Origin: Salinisphaera japonica YTM-1
Lineage (GTDB): Bacteria > Pseudomonadota > Gammaproteobacteria > Nevskiales > Salinisphaeraceae
NCBI RefSeq assembly: GCF_003788585.1
Contig: NZ_AYKG01000007.1
Location: 1 to 64,000 of the forward strand
Direction of reading: 5' to 3'
Length of the DNA stretch: 64,000 nt
Within the stretch, counting starts at the first letter, position 1. The number at the start of each line of letters is the position of its first letter. Positions 53,848-63,049 of this stretch are shown piece after piece. The translations under genes were made by a program, and so were the position numbers. The notes under the pieces are model-generated. The model saw only the letters and a list, made by a program, of their open reading frames with translations, searched no databases and had not been told where the DNA came from.

Positions 53848-54843
53848 CTAGTCGCCACCGGCCCGGCGTGACTGATCCAGCCCCAGCACGGTCTCGGCGA
53901 TGGATTCGGTGGTGGCCAGGGTATCGATGGTGCCGGTACGTAGCGCCCCCAGAATACCGCCGACCTTGGTCGGCTCGCTGGCGGTCGCGATCACGTCGGG
54001 AATATGGCGCAGATGCTCGATGGTCAGCCCGATCACCCGGCCGACCAGCGGCGTGTCGGCCAGGGCGCCGTCCATGTCGATGAAGTCATAGCCCATGATG
54101 TCGCCCACCACGCCCAGCCGGCGTACGGCGTTGATCTCTTCCTGGGTGAACCAGCCCATGCGCACCATGTTGCTGTCTTCCAGGATATCGCCCACGCCCA
54201 CCAGCGCCATGTCGGCCTGCTGGGCGCGCGTGAGTGATTGGCGCACGGTGTCGTTGGCCATCAGCGCATCACGGGTATCACGGTTGGCCACGATGGCCGG
54301 GGCATAGAGGGTCACGCTCTCGCCGCCGAAGCGCTCGGCGAAGCGCCGACAGGTCTGGTCGGCGTTCATCGCCTCACCGCCCCGATACGAGCCGCCAATC
54401 GCACACACGAACGTGCAATGTCGATGCTGACGGGCCACGACTTGGCGCGGCACAGCCGAGACGTTACGCCCCATGCCCACGGCGACCACGCTGGTATCGC
54501 CAAGCCGCTGATCAAGATAGCGCGCGACCAGGCCGGCCAATAGCTCGCGCTGACGCTCGGCGTCGCGATGATCGACCGAGATGATCGCGCGCTTGATACC
54601 AAAACGCGCGATCAGAGCCTGTTCCAGGGCCGCCGTACGATCCGGCGGGTGCGACAGGCGCACGCAGATCTCGACGATGCCCTCGGAGACCGCGCGCTTG
54701 AGCAGGCGGCCGATCTTCACCCGCGACACATCGAAGCGCTGGGCCAGCGCTTCCTGGGTCCAGCCGTCGATGTGATAGAGCTTGGCCAGTTCGGTCAGTT
54801 CGTCGGCGGTCATCGGCAGCTCGCGGGAAATCGACGTGTTCAT
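53848..54843 (-). CDS. SorC-family sugar-binding transcriptional regulator (EryD-like)
   Basis: A 331-aa regulator. The N-terminal helix-turn-helix (WTQEALAQRFDVSRVKIGRLLKRA, about 28-51) is followed by a sugar-isomerase-like effector domain (about 60-325) with CAIGGSYRGG and VGDIMGYDFID. SorC regulators include Brucella EryD, the erythritol-responsive repressor; the divergent dehydrogenase and downstream kinase/isomerases support the same role. The ATG at 54843 has AAGGCG nine nt upstream; ATGs at 54864 and 54813 are alternatives. A palindrome in the divergent gap is a candidate operator. Confidence 0.88.
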   Translation of the reverse strand: MNTSISRELPMTADELTELAKLYHIDGWTQEALAQRFDVSRVKIGRLLKRAVSEGIVEICVRLSHPPDRTAALEQALIARFGIKRAIISVDHRDAERQRELLAGLVARYLDQRLGDTSVVAVGMGRNVSAVPRQVVARQHRHCTFVCAIGGSYRGGEAMNADQTCRRFAERFGGESVTLYAPAIVANRDTRDALMANDTVRQSLTRAQQADMALVGVGDILEDSNMVRMGWFTQEEINAVRRLGVVGDIMGYDFIDMDGALADTPLVGRVIGLTIEHLRHIPDVIATASEPTKVGGILGALRTGTIDTLATTESIAETVLGLDQSRRAGGD

Positions 54844-55057
54844 GTGAACACGCCTTGAACGCATGTTCTTGGTCAGTCGATCCTACGTCCATTCCGGTAG
54901 AAAGCCAATCGCCGCCGTGCTTGTGACGGGGCAACGACGCAAGTGCCTGCGAGGGATCGGTTTCAGGCTTAGACCAAAGTCTAGGCCTGGAACGGCCGGT
55001 TTCAATTGATCTCGCTCTGGGGCCGGCCTACCATCAATCTTAAGAAAACAAATGAAT

Positions 55058-55083
55058 ACGCGATGATCAAATGTTCATCGCGT
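55058..55083. promoter_or_regulatory. Candidate operator of the SorC-family regulator
   Basis: A perfect 9-bp inverted repeat ACGCGATGA / TCATCGCGT with an 8-nt spacer, whose centre adds near-symmetric ATGATC-AAAT-GTTCAT. It lies 51 bp before the dehydrogenase start, in the 290-bp gap between the divergent regulator and enzyme genes. The rest of the gap shows no other obvious element. Confidence 0.65.
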
Positions 55084-55133
55084 CGATCGAGCGGCACGGC
55101 CGGCCCGGCCGCGGATGAACCCAGGAGATCACG

Positions 55134-56261
55134 ATGTCGGACGTCATGGAACGCGCTGAAACCAAGCAGCCCACGGGCGAGATCCCGAAGACCATGCAAG
55201 CCGTGGTCTGCTACGTGCCGGGCGACTATCGACTGGAAGAGGTCGAGGTGCCCACGCCCGGCCCGGGCGAGATCCTGTGCCGCGTGGAGCTGGTGGGCAT
55301 CTGCATGTCCGACGTGAAAGTGTTCCACGGTGCGCCTTCGTTCTGGGGCGACGACACCCAGCCACGCTACGTCAAGCCGCCGATGATTCCGGGGCATGAG
55401 TTCGTCTGTCACGTGGTCGCCCTCGGCGAAGGCGCGGGTGAGGCCAAGAACGTCAAGATCGGCGATCGCGTGATCTCCGAGCAGATCGTGCCCTGCTGGG
55501 ATTGTCGCTTCTGTAACCGCGGCCAGTACTGGATGTGCGACAAGCACGATCTCTACGGCTTCCAGTCCAACGTCAACGGCGCGTTTGCCCAGTACATGAT
55601 CTTCACCAAGGAAGGCATCGTGCATCAGGTGCCCCATGAGGTGCCGGCCGAGGAAGCCGTGCTGGTCGAGCCTCTGGCCTGCTCGTTGCACGCCGCGGAC
55701 CGCGCCCAGGTCACCCCCGACGATGTCGTCGTGGTGGCCGGGGCCGGCACGCTGGGGCTGGGCATCATCGGCCAGATCGCGCTGTCCAACCCCAAGAAAC
55801 TGATCGTGCTCGACATGAAGCCCGATCGCGAGAAGTTCGCCATGCAGATGGGAGCCGACGAGGTCTGGAACCCGGCCGAGGTGGATGTCTATCAGAAGAT
55901 CAAGGACATCACCGAAGGCTATGGCTGTGACATCTACGTGGAGGCCACCGGCCACCACGCGGCGGTCAACCAGGGCATCCACATGCTGCGCAAGCTGGGG
56001 CGGTTCGTGGAGTTCTCGGTCTTTGGCAGCGAGGTCACGCTTGACTGGTCGATCATCAGTGATCGCAAGGAGCTCGACATCCTGGGCTCGCATCTGGGGC
56101 CTTATACCTATCCGCGGGCCATCGATTTCGTGGCCACCCGCAAGCTCGATATGCGCGGCGTGGTGACCCATACCTATCCCATGTCCAGGTTCCATGAAGC
56201 GCTCGAGGTCATGGAAAAAGGCGATCAATCAATGAAGGTCGCGATCGATCCGCATAACTGA
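55134..56261 (+). CDS. eltD: Erythritol/L-threitol dehydrogenase (zinc-dependent)
   Basis: A 375-aa medium-chain zinc dehydrogenase. Catalytic zinc residues are Cys57 (VGICMSD) and His88 (PGHEF); the structural zinc site is the four-cysteine block Cys121, Cys124, Cys127, Cys135 (CWDCRFCNRGQYWMC). The cofactor motif is VAGAGTLGLG with LIVLDMKPDR, favouring NAD. Length and the motif PSFWGDDTQPRYVKPPMIPGHEF resemble proteins annotated as erythritol/L-threitol dehydrogenase after M. smegmatis EltD. With the tetrulose kinase and isomerases downstream, oxidation of erythritol or L-threitol to L-erythrulose is the best call. Followed by its own terminator. Confidence 0.82.
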   Translation: MSDVMERAETKQPTGEIPKTMQAVVCYVPGDYRLEEVEVPTPGPGEILCRVELVGICMSDVKVFHGAPSFWGDDTQPRYVKPPMIPGHEFVCHVVALGEGAGEAKNVKIGDRVISEQIVPCWDCRFCNRGQYWMCDKHDLYGFQSNVNGAFAQYMIFTKEGIVHQVPHEVPAEEAVLVEPLACSLHAADRAQVTPDDVVVVAGAGTLGLGIIGQIALSNPKKLIVLDMKPDREKFAMQMGADEVWNPAEVDVYQKIKDITEGYGCDIYVEATGHHAAVNQGIHMLRKLGRFVEFSVFGSEVTLDWSIISDRKELDILGSHLGPYTYPRAIDFVATRKLDMRGVVTHTYPMSRFHEALEVMEKGDQSMKVAIDPHN

Positions 56262-56336
56262 TCCGGCCGGTGCGTCTGATCCAGCGATTTCCAGACTAGC
56301 CAGACAGGCCGCGGGGTCGAAGCCGTGGTCGGTCAC

Positions 56337-56358
56337 CCGGGGCAGATGCCCCGGTTTT
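56337..56358 (+). terminator. Intrinsic terminator after eltD
   Basis: A perfect 7-bp GC-only stem CCGGGGC / GCCCCGG (56337-56343 with 56348-56354), AGAT loop and TTTT. It lies 29 bp before the DUF2291 gene. Confidence 0.75.
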
Positions 56359-56386
56359 ATTCAACGACGGCCCGCAGGGTAGTGAC

Positions 56387-57058
56387 ATGACAACGGCGAC
56401 AAAGACGCAGGCCCAGAACCAGCGCCGGTCCGGTCTATCGCCGGCTGCCAAGCGGGGCATCGGTATTGGCGTGGTGGCAGCACTCATCGTCGTGATGGGC
56501 CTGGACACCACGTTTGTTTCAAACACGGGCGACAGCGCGGCCGTTGATGCCGGCTTCTCGCCCGAGGCTTATGGCGAAAAGACGTTCCCGGAAATCAAGA
56601 AGACCGTGACCCAGCGCGCCGCGCCGGCTCCGAAGCTGGCCCAGGCGCTTTCCGATGACGAAGATGCGGCGATTGCCGACTACGGCGTGGAAGGGGCGGT
56701 TGCCCCCGTGCTGTCGGTTGAAGCCACGGGGACGGTCGAATCCTGCGACGGCGGTATCTGCACGCTCGACGTGGCCGATATGCCGGAAGGCCAGGTCATG
56801 CGGGTGCAGGTCGGCCCGGCCGTCAACGGCACCGCGCTGCGCGACGGGGCTGGCGGCATCGCCTTTGGCGATTTCAAGAACCAGATCGAGTATCAAAACG
56901 CCGCCGCCGGCATCAATAACGCCATGAAAGAAGCGATCCTCTCCGATCTGGATCGCGACGCGTTGCCCGGCCAACAGCTGCACGTGATCGGTGTGTTCCA
57001 GCGCATCATCCCGAACAACTGGCTGATCACGCCGGTGGCGCTGGAGACCGGCGCATGA
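56387..57058 (+). CDS. DUF2291 family membrane-anchored protein
   Basis: A 223-aa protein with a basic N-terminus, one membrane helix (about 24-44) and an extracytoplasmic domain. The C-terminal part (FQNQIEYQNAAAGINNAMKE-like segment, LPGQQLHVIGVFQ, WLITPVALE) matches DUF2291 proteins, which occur next to ribose-type ABC importers. A function is not established; an accessory periplasmic subunit is inferred. ATGA overlap with the ATPase gene. Two cysteines (SCDGGICTL) could form a disulfide. Confidence 0.8.
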   Translation: MTTATKTQAQNQRRSGLSPAAKRGIGIGVVAALIVVMGLDTTFVSNTGDSAAVDAGFSPEAYGEKTFPEIKKTVTQRAAPAPKLAQALSDDEDAAIADYGVEGAVAPVLSVEATGTVESCDGGICTLDVADMPEGQVMRVQVGPAVNGTALRDGAGGIAFGDFKNQIEYQNAAAGINNAMKEAILSDLDRDALPGQQLHVIGVFQRIIPNNWLITPVALETGA

Positions 57059-58584
57059 GTGTGGCCGCCCCCGACATCGACGCCAATCCCGTGCTCTCGG
57101 CGCGTGACGTCGTCAAGCACTATGGCGGCGTGCAGGCCTTGAAGGGCGTGGATTTCGATATCTACCCCGGCACGGTGACCACGCTGTTCGGTGAGAACGG
57201 CGCAGGCAAATCCACGCTGATGAAGATCCTGTCCGGCGTGGAGCAGCCGACCGCCGGCCAGTTGATCCTCGACGGCGCGCCGGTGGTCTTCACCTCGACG
57301 GTGGATGCCCGAGACCGCGGTATTTCGATCATCCATCAGGAGCTGTCGCTGTCACCCAACATGTCGGTGGCCGACAATATCTTCATGGGCCGCGAGATCC
57401 TGCGCTTCGGCCAGGTCGATTATCGCGAGCAGGCCCGCCAGGCCGCGGCGCTGATGACCGAGCTGGAAGAGGATATCGACCCGGCCACACCGGTCGGCGA
57501 GCTGCGCGTGGGCCAGCAACAGATCGTGGAGATCGCCCGCGCGCTGTCGGCCCGTTCGCGCATCCTGATCATGGACGAGCCCACCTCGGCGCTGTCGGCC
57601 GCCGAGATCGAGGTGTTGTTCAAGGTCATCCACGACTTGACCGAACGCGGCGTGGCCATCGTCTATATCTCGCATCACCTGGAAGAAGCGCTGGAGATCA
57701 CCGATTATGCGGTGGTTCTGCGCGACGGGGCGATGACCGCCAACGAAGTGCGTGCCCATATCGATCTGGCCTGGATCGTGCGCCATATGGTGGGCGATCA
57801 CTATGATCTGGGCAGTCCGCCGGACGGCTATGACTTTGGCGATACGGCCCTGGCGGTCGAAGGCTTGTCGGTTGCAGATGCCACCAAGGCCGACCGGCTG
57901 GCGGTCGAGAATCTTGATTTATCGGTCGCCGCCGGCGAAATCGTGTGTATCTACGGTCTGATGGGCGCCGGGCGCACTGAACTGCTCGAAACCCTGGCCG
58001 GCAATACCGCGGCCCGCACGGGCACGATCCGCCTGGCCGGCGCTGAAATCAGCCATCGATCAATCGCCCAGCGTATTGCCGCCGGCCTGTGCCTGGTGCC
58101 GGAAGATCGTCAGCGCGACGGCCTGGTCCAGACCTTGAGCGTGGGGCGTAATCTTTCGCTGGCCAGCATTCCGGAATTCATCAAGCGCCTGTTCGTGTCG
58201 AACAACACCGAGCGCGGGCTGGTCGATGACGGTATTCGCGACGTACACGTGAAGACCGACGGCCCGGATGCGGCCATCGGCTCCTTGTCCGGCGGCAATC
58301 AACAGAAAGTCGTCATCGGCAAGATGCTGGCCACCCGGCCCAACGTGATCCTGCTGGACGAGCCCAGCCGCGGCATCGATATCGGCGCCAAGGCCGAGGT
58401 GTTCAAGCTGCTGGCCGAGCGGGCGCGCCAGGGTGTGGCGGTCGTGTACTCCACGTCGGAGGTCAGCGAATGCCTGTCGATCGCGCATCGCATCATCGTG
58501 ATGTCGCGCGGGCGCATCGTGGCCGAATTCGGCCCGGATACCACACAGGAAGCCATCATGGCGGCCTCGGGCGAGTCCGCCTGA
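57055..58584 (+). CDS. Ribose-type sugar ABC transporter ATP-binding protein
   Basis: A 509-aa RbsA/EryE-type ATPase with two tandem nucleotide-binding domains. The first has Walker A GENGAGKST, signature VGQQQIVEIARAL and Walker B ILIMDEPTSAL. The second has a degenerate Walker A (GLMGAGRTE), signature LSGGNQQKVVIGK and Walker B VILLDEPSRGID. This asymmetry is normal for the family. It energises uptake with the adjacent permease and binding protein, presumably of erythritol or threitol. Confidence 0.93.
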   Translation: MSVAAPDIDANPVLSARDVVKHYGGVQALKGVDFDIYPGTVTTLFGENGAGKSTLMKILSGVEQPTAGQLILDGAPVVFTSTVDARDRGISIIHQELSLSPNMSVADNIFMGREILRFGQVDYREQARQAAALMTELEEDIDPATPVGELRVGQQQIVEIARALSARSRILIMDEPTSALSAAEIEVLFKVIHDLTERGVAIVYISHHLEEALEITDYAVVLRDGAMTANEVRAHIDLAWIVRHMVGDHYDLGSPPDGYDFGDTALAVEGLSVADATKADRLAVENLDLSVAAGEIVCIYGLMGAGRTELLETLAGNTAARTGTIRLAGAEISHRSIAQRIAAGLCLVPEDRQRDGLVQTLSVGRNLSLASIPEFIKRLFVSNNTERGLVDDGIRDVHVKTDGPDAAIGSLSGGNQQKVVIGKMLATRPNVILLDEPSRGIDIGAKAEVFKLLAERARQGVAVVYSTSEVSECLSIAHRIIVMSRGRIVAEFGPDTTQEAIMAASGESA

Positions 58585-58620
58585 GGAGCAACTGCCACAT
58601 GTATTTCAAACGAGGGCGTC

Positions 58621-59730
58621 ATGGCCAAGACTGACTCATCCACCGACGGCCGCGGCCGTATCGATTTCTTGGCGCTACTGCTGGAAGGCCGGGCGTTTTT
58701 CGGCCTGGTGGCCATCATCATCGTGTTTTCGTTCCTGTCGCCGAACTATTTCACGGTCGACAACCTGCTGACGATGACCTCGCACGTGGCGATCTTCGGC
58801 CTGTTGGGGCTGGGCATGCTGCTGGTGATTCTCACCGGCGGGATCGATCTGTCGGTGGGCTCCACCCTGGGCCTGTGCGGGGTGATGACCGGGTTTTTCA
58901 TCCACGGCATCGATCTCGGCCCGCTGGGCTATACCGCTTATCCCTCGATCTGGGTGGTAGGGCTTCTGGTCTGCGGCGTGGGCGCGCTGGTGGGCCTGGT
59001 CAACGGCGTGCTGGTGGCTTATTTCAAGGTGCCCTCGTTCGTGGCCACGCTGGGCGCGCTGTATGCCGTGCGCGGTATCGCGCTGCTGATCACCAACGGG
59101 CTGACCTATAACAACCTGGGCGGCAGCGAAAAACTGGGCAACACCGGGCTGGACTGGCTAGGCTTCAATCGCCTGCTCGATATTCCGGTCGGCGTGATCA
59201 TCATGGCCGTGGTGGCCATCGTGCTTTCGATCACGCTCAACCGCACGGCCTTTGGCCGCTGGCTGTATGCCACCGGCGGCAACGCCCGGGCCGCGCGCCT
59301 GTCCGGCGTGCCCACGCAGTTCGTCACCGTCATGGTCTTTGTATTGTCCGGCGTGTGTGCCGCCATCGCCGGGCTGGTGCTGACCTCCCAGCTGACCTCG
59401 GCCGGGCCCACCGCCGGTACGACCTATGAGCTGACCGCCATCGCCACCGTGGTAATCGGCGGCGCGGCACTGGCCGGCGGTATCGGCAACGTACGCGGCA
59501 CGTTGCTGGGTGCCTTCGTCATCGGCTTTTTGTCCGATGGCCTGGTCATTGTGGGCGTATCCAACTACTGGCAGATGGTCTTCACCGGTGTCGTGATCGT
59601 GCTGGCCGTGCTGCTGAACTCCATCGATACCAAGAAACGGCGTCGTCCGGCCAAGGCTGGCGACAAGCCGTCAAAACCAGCTGATTCCGCGAGTGATGCG
59701 AAAACGCCCACCGCCACGCAGACCTCGTAA
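58621..59730 (+). CDS. Ribose-type sugar ABC transporter permease
   Basis: A 369-aa RbsC/EryF-type permease with about ten helices. The segments MLLVILTGGIDLSVGS, VPSFVATLGALYAVRGIALLITNG and GRWLYATGGNARAARLSGV are family hallmarks. The C-terminal tail is long, Lys/Pro/Ala-rich and hydrophilic. GAGGG precedes the ATG. A single permease gene suggests a homodimer in the membrane. Confidence 0.93.
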   Translation: MAKTDSSTDGRGRIDFLALLLEGRAFFGLVAIIIVFSFLSPNYFTVDNLLTMTSHVAIFGLLGLGMLLVILTGGIDLSVGSTLGLCGVMTGFFIHGIDLGPLGYTAYPSIWVVGLLVCGVGALVGLVNGVLVAYFKVPSFVATLGALYAVRGIALLITNGLTYNNLGGSEKLGNTGLDWLGFNRLLDIPVGVIIMAVVAIVLSITLNRTAFGRWLYATGGNARAARLSGVPTQFVTVMVFVLSGVCAAIAGLVLTSQLTSAGPTAGTTYELTAIATVVIGGAALAGGIGNVRGTLLGAFVIGFLSDGLVIVGVSNYWQMVFTGVVIVLAVLLNSIDTKKRRRPAKAGDKPSKPADSASDAKTPTATQTS

Positions 59731-59780
59731 TCGGCATCTGAAAACAGCAACGACATAACCACCGCGAAGAGGAGAGACCC

Positions 59781-60761
59781 ATGTTCGCTAAAAAACTAGC
59801 CACCCTGGCCGGCGTTGCCGTCATCGGCATCAGTGCACTGGCCAGCGTCAGCACGGCCAGTGCGGCCGACAAGCTGATGACGATCATCGTCAATAACCCG
59901 TCCAACCCCTACTGGCAGACCGAGGGCAACGTAGCCGCCGACGAGGCCAAGCGCCTGGGCTACAAGGCCAACGTCGTGGCCCACAACGGGGATACCAACA
60001 CCGAGCGCAACCAGATCGATACCGCCATCACCAACCACTCGGCGGCCATCATCCTGGATCCGGCCAACGCCGACGGCTCGATCGGCTCGGTCAAGAAAGC
60101 CGTGGCCGCGGATATTCCGGTGATCATCGTCAACGCCGAGATCAACGAACAAGGCCTGGCCAAGGCCCAGCTCGTCTCCAATAACGCCCAGGGTGCCGCC
60201 CTCGGTGCCATGCAGTGGATCAAGGCGATGGGCACCACCGATGCCAACTACGCCGAGTTGAAGGGCCCGCCCTCGGACAACAACGCCGCGACCCGTGCCA
60301 ACGGTTACAAGACCGTGCTGTCGCAGTATCCGGGCCTGAAGCAGGTCGCCTCCCAGGTTGCCAGCTGGGATCGCACCCAGGGCCACAACAAGATGCAGGG
60401 CATGCTCCAGGCCAACCCGAATATCAAGGGCGTGATCTCGGGCAACGACGACATGGCCCTTGGTGCCATCTCGGCGCTCAAGGAAGCCGGCAAGCTCGAC
60501 CAGGTCACGGTTGGCGGTTTCGACGGCTCGCCCGCGGCCATCGACTCCATCAAGGCCGGTGAGTTGGCTTATACCGTGCTTCAGCCGGTCGCCGTGTTCG
60601 CCAAGCAGGCAGTCCAGCAGGCCGATCACTACATCAAGAACGGCAACACCGGCGTGAAAAAAGAAAAGCAGCTCTTTGACTGCATCCTGATCACCCAGGA
60701 CAAGGCCGACGACTTCGTCGCCCCCTTCACGCTGGCCAGCATGACCGACGACGCCAAGTAA
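59781..60761 (+). CDS. Sugar/polyol periplasmic binding protein (RbsB-like)
   Basis: A 326-aa periplasmic binding protein of the ribose-binding class. The signal peptide ends STASAA; the mature protein opens with MTIIVNNPSNPYWQTEGNVA and carries ISGNDDMALGAISALKEAG and VGGFDGSPAAIDSI typical of RbsB. The GAGGAGAG ribosome-binding site is the strongest in the locus, fitting the high need for binding protein. The gene closes the import module and is followed by an intrinsic terminator. Confidence 0.93.
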   Translation: MFAKKLATLAGVAVIGISALASVSTASAADKLMTIIVNNPSNPYWQTEGNVAADEAKRLGYKANVVAHNGDTNTERNQIDTAITNHSAAIILDPANADGSIGSVKKAVAADIPVIIVNAEINEQGLAKAQLVSNNAQGAALGAMQWIKAMGTTDANYAELKGPPSDNNAATRANGYKTVLSQYPGLKQVASQVASWDRTQGHNKMQGMLQANPNIKGVISGNDDMALGAISALKEAGKLDQVTVGGFDGSPAAIDSIKAGELAYTVLQPVAVFAKQAVQQADHYIKNGNTGVKKEKQLFDCILITQDKADDFVAPFTLASMTDDAK

Positions 60762-60778
60762 GTTTCATCGTCAGGGTT

Positions 60779-60812
60779 GCCGGCAGGTCATGATGATCTG
60801 CCGGCTTTTTTT
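60779..60812 (+). terminator. Intrinsic terminator between binding-protein gene and tetrulose kinase gene
   Basis: A 10-13-bp stem with one G-U pair (60779-60788 with 60796-60805), 7-nt loop and T7 tract. It lies 17 bp after the binding-protein stop and 12 bp before the kinase start, so the kinase and isomerases are expressed by read-through or from an unseen promoter. Confidence 0.9.
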
Positions 60813-60824
60813 CGCGGAGACGTC

Positions 60825-62570
60825 ATGAGTTATCTCTTCAACAAGCCGGCCGATTTCGTCGATGAATCCATCGACGGCTTCGTGGCCGCCAATCCCGATC
60901 TGGTCCAGCGCGTGCCCGGCGGCGTGGTACGGGCCACCGTGACCCCGCCCGGCGAGGTCGCTATCGTCATCGGCGGTGGCTCGGGCCATTATCCGGCCTT
61001 TGCCGGCCTGGTGGGCGAGGGCCTGGCCCACGGTGCAGCCATGGGCAATATCTTTGCCTCGCCCTCGGCCCAGCAGATCTATTCCGTGGCCAAGGCGGCG
61101 GCCTCGGACGCCGGCGTGATCCTGTCGTTTGGCAACTACGCGGGCGACGTGCTCAATTTCGGCATCGCCGCCGAGCGCTTGAAGGCCGAGGGCATTCCGG
61201 CGCGTTGCCTGGCCGTGACCGACGATGTCTGCAGCGGGCCGGCCGAACGGCCCGCCGAGCGGCGTGGCATCGCCGGGGATCTGACGGTCTTCCGCGCGCT
61301 GGCCTACGCCGCCGAGCGCGGCGATGACATGGACACGGTCTTTGACTTTGCCATGCGTGCCAATGACCTGACCCGCTCATTTGGCGTGGCGTTTTCTGGC
61401 TGCACACTGCCGGGCGCGGCCGAGCCGTTGTTCACCGTACCCGAGGGGCGCATGGGCGTGGGCATGGGCATCCACGGCGAGCCGGGTATTGACGAAATTG
61501 ATCTGCCGAGCGCCCACGAGCTGGGCGTCATGCTGGTCGAGCGGCTGTTGGAAGAACGCCCGACCGGGCTCGTACGCGCCGGCAATCCCCGTGTGGGCGT
61601 AATGCTCAACGGGCTGGGCGCGGTCAAGTACGAAGAGCTGTTCGTGCTCTACAAGAGCGTGGCCGCTGAGCTTGAAGCGGCCGGGCTGACCGTTATCAAC
61701 CCGGAAGTCGGCGAGCTGGTCACCAGCTTCGAGATGGCCGGTGTCTCACTCACCCTGTTCTGGCTGGACGACGAAATGGAAGCCGTCTGGACATCAAGCG
61801 CCCAGACCCCGGCCTATAACCGCTTCGACACGCCGATCTCCGGCACGCGGCGTGAGGCCGAGGCAACAACCCTGGCCGAGCTGGATGCCGCCGTGCCCGA
61901 GGCCAGCGCGATCTCGAAGGACGAGGCACCGGGCGTACTCGCCGTCATCGAGGCCATCCACGCCGAGATCGAACAAGAGGCTGACGCGTTGGGCAAGCTC
62001 GATGCCATTTCCGGCGACGGCGATCATGGCATCGGCATGCATACCGGCGTACAGGCCGCGCTCACGGCAGCCCGCACGGCGGTTGATGCCGGCTGCGGCG
62101 CGGGCACGGTGCTCGAGCGCGCCGGTGACGCCTGGGCCAACGAGGCCGGCGGCACGTCGGGTGCGCTCTGGGGCCTGGGGCTGCGTACCCTGGGCGCTCG
62201 TCTGGGCGATCAAGAACCGGTCAAGGCGCCGGCCGTGGCGGCCGGCGTGCACGACGCTGTAGATGCCATCCAGCGCCTGGGCGGGGCCCGCGCGGGCGAC
62301 AAGACCCTGATCGATGCCATGCAGCCGTTTGCCGAGCACCTGATGGCCGAGGTCGAGGCCGGCAAGTCGCTGCGCGAGGCCTGGCAGACCGCCAGCCACG
62401 CCGCAGCCGATGCCGCCAAGGCCACCGCCGATCTGAAACCCAAACTCGGCCGGGCCAAGAACCACAGCGACAAGAGCGTCGGCCATCCCGACCCGGGCGC
62501 CGTATCGTTCGCCCTGATCACGGCCGCCGCCGGCGCGACCCTGGCACAACTGAAAGAGCGTTCTTCATGA
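60825..62570 (+). CDS. lerK: DhaK-DhaL fusion kinase, probable L-erythrulose kinase
   Basis: A 581-aa ATP-dependent kinase with DhaK (about 1-330) and DhaL (about 365-575) domains in one chain. DhaK shows [10 protein letters not shown] and the substrate-binding His217 in GMGIHGEPG, which forms a hemiaminal with the keto substrate. DhaL shows metal ligands Asp393, Asp398 and Asp400 in [10 protein letters not shown]. The ATG at 60825 has GGAG upstream. Dihydroxyacetone kinase is the classical function, but the neighbouring tetrose-phosphate isomerases and tetritol dehydrogenase make L-erythrulose (as in M. smegmatis LerK) the likely substrate. Its stop overlaps the next start. Confidence 0.83.
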   Translation: MSYLFNKPADFVDESIDGFVAANPDLVQRVPGGVVRATVTPPGEVAIVIGGGSGHYPAFAGLVGEGLAHGAAMGNIFASPSAQQIYSVAKAAASDAGVILSFGNYAGDVLNFGIAAERLKAEGIPARCLAVTDDVCSGPAERPAERRGIAGDLTVFRALAYAAERGDDMDTVFDFAMRANDLTRSFGVAFSGCTLPGAAEPLFTVPEGRMGVGMGIHGEPGIDEIDLPSAHELGVMLVERLLEERPTGLVRAGNPRVGVMLNGLGAVKYEELFVLYKSVAAELEAAGLTVINPEVGELVTSFEMAGVSLTLFWLDDEMEAVWTSSAQTPAYNRFDTPISGTRREAEATTLAELDAAVPEASAISKDEAPGVLAVIEAIHAEIEQEADALGKLDAISGDGDHGIGMHTGVQAALTAARTAVDAGCGAGTVLERAGDAWANEAGGTSGALWGLGLRTLGARLGDQEPVKAPAVAAGVHDAVDAIQRLGGARAGDKTLIDAMQPFAEHLMAEVEAGKSLREAWQTASHAAADAAKATADLKPKLGRAKNHSDKSVGHPDPGAVSFALITAAAGATLAQLKERSS

Positions 62571-63049
62571 GTAATCCCCTGCGTATCATCATCGGCTCCG
62601 ACGAAGCCGGCTATCATTACAAGGAAGCCCTGAAAGCCGACATGCAGGCCAGCGCCGATGTGGCCTCGGTCGAGGACATGGGCGTGGACGAGGCGGCCAA
62701 GACGCCGTATCCCACGGTGGCTATTGCGGCCGCCCACAAGATCGCCGCCGGCGAAGCCGACCGGGCGCTGCTGATCTGTGGCACCGGCCTGGGCGTGGCC
62801 ATCTCGGCCAACAAGGTCGAGGGCATCCGGGCCGTCACCGCCCACGACGGCTACTCCGTCGAGCGCGCCATCAAATCCAACAATGCCCAGGTGCTGTGTT
62901 TCGGCGAGCGCGTGGTGGGCCTGGAGCTGGCCCGCAAGCTGGCCGCCGAGTGGCTGACCTATCGTTTCGATCCCGAGTCGTCCTCGGCCAAGAAGGTCGC
63001 GGTGATCGACAACTACGAAAAGACCGGGGATGCCAGCCCTGTCGAATAA
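62567..63049 (+). CDS. derI: RpiB-family isomerase, probable D-erythrulose-4-phosphate isomerase
   Basis: A 160-aa RpiB/LacAB-type sugar-phosphate isomerase. The catalytic Cys71 lies in [16 protein letters not shown] and the N-terminus begins [17 protein letters not shown]. Paralogues in erythritol pathways (Brucella EryI, M. smegmatis DerI) convert D-erythrulose-4-P to D-erythrose-4-P; ribose-5-P isomerase is the alternative. Four-base overlap with the kinase gene and 20-bp overlap with the following TIM-type gene indicate tight coupling. Confidence 0.82.
   Translation: MSNPLRIIIGSDEAGYHYKEALKADMQASADVASVEDMGVDEAAKTPYPTVAIAAAHKIAAGEADRALLICGTGLGVAISANKVEGIRAVTAHDGYSVERAIKSNNAQVLCFGERVVGLELARKLAAEWLTYRFDPESSSAKKVAVIDNYEKTGDASPVE

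Noticed and set aside
62567-63049. Frameshift suspected between the RpiB-type and TIM-type genes
   Set aside because: Both proteins are complete with proper ends; the 20-bp overlap is an ordinary translational overlap.
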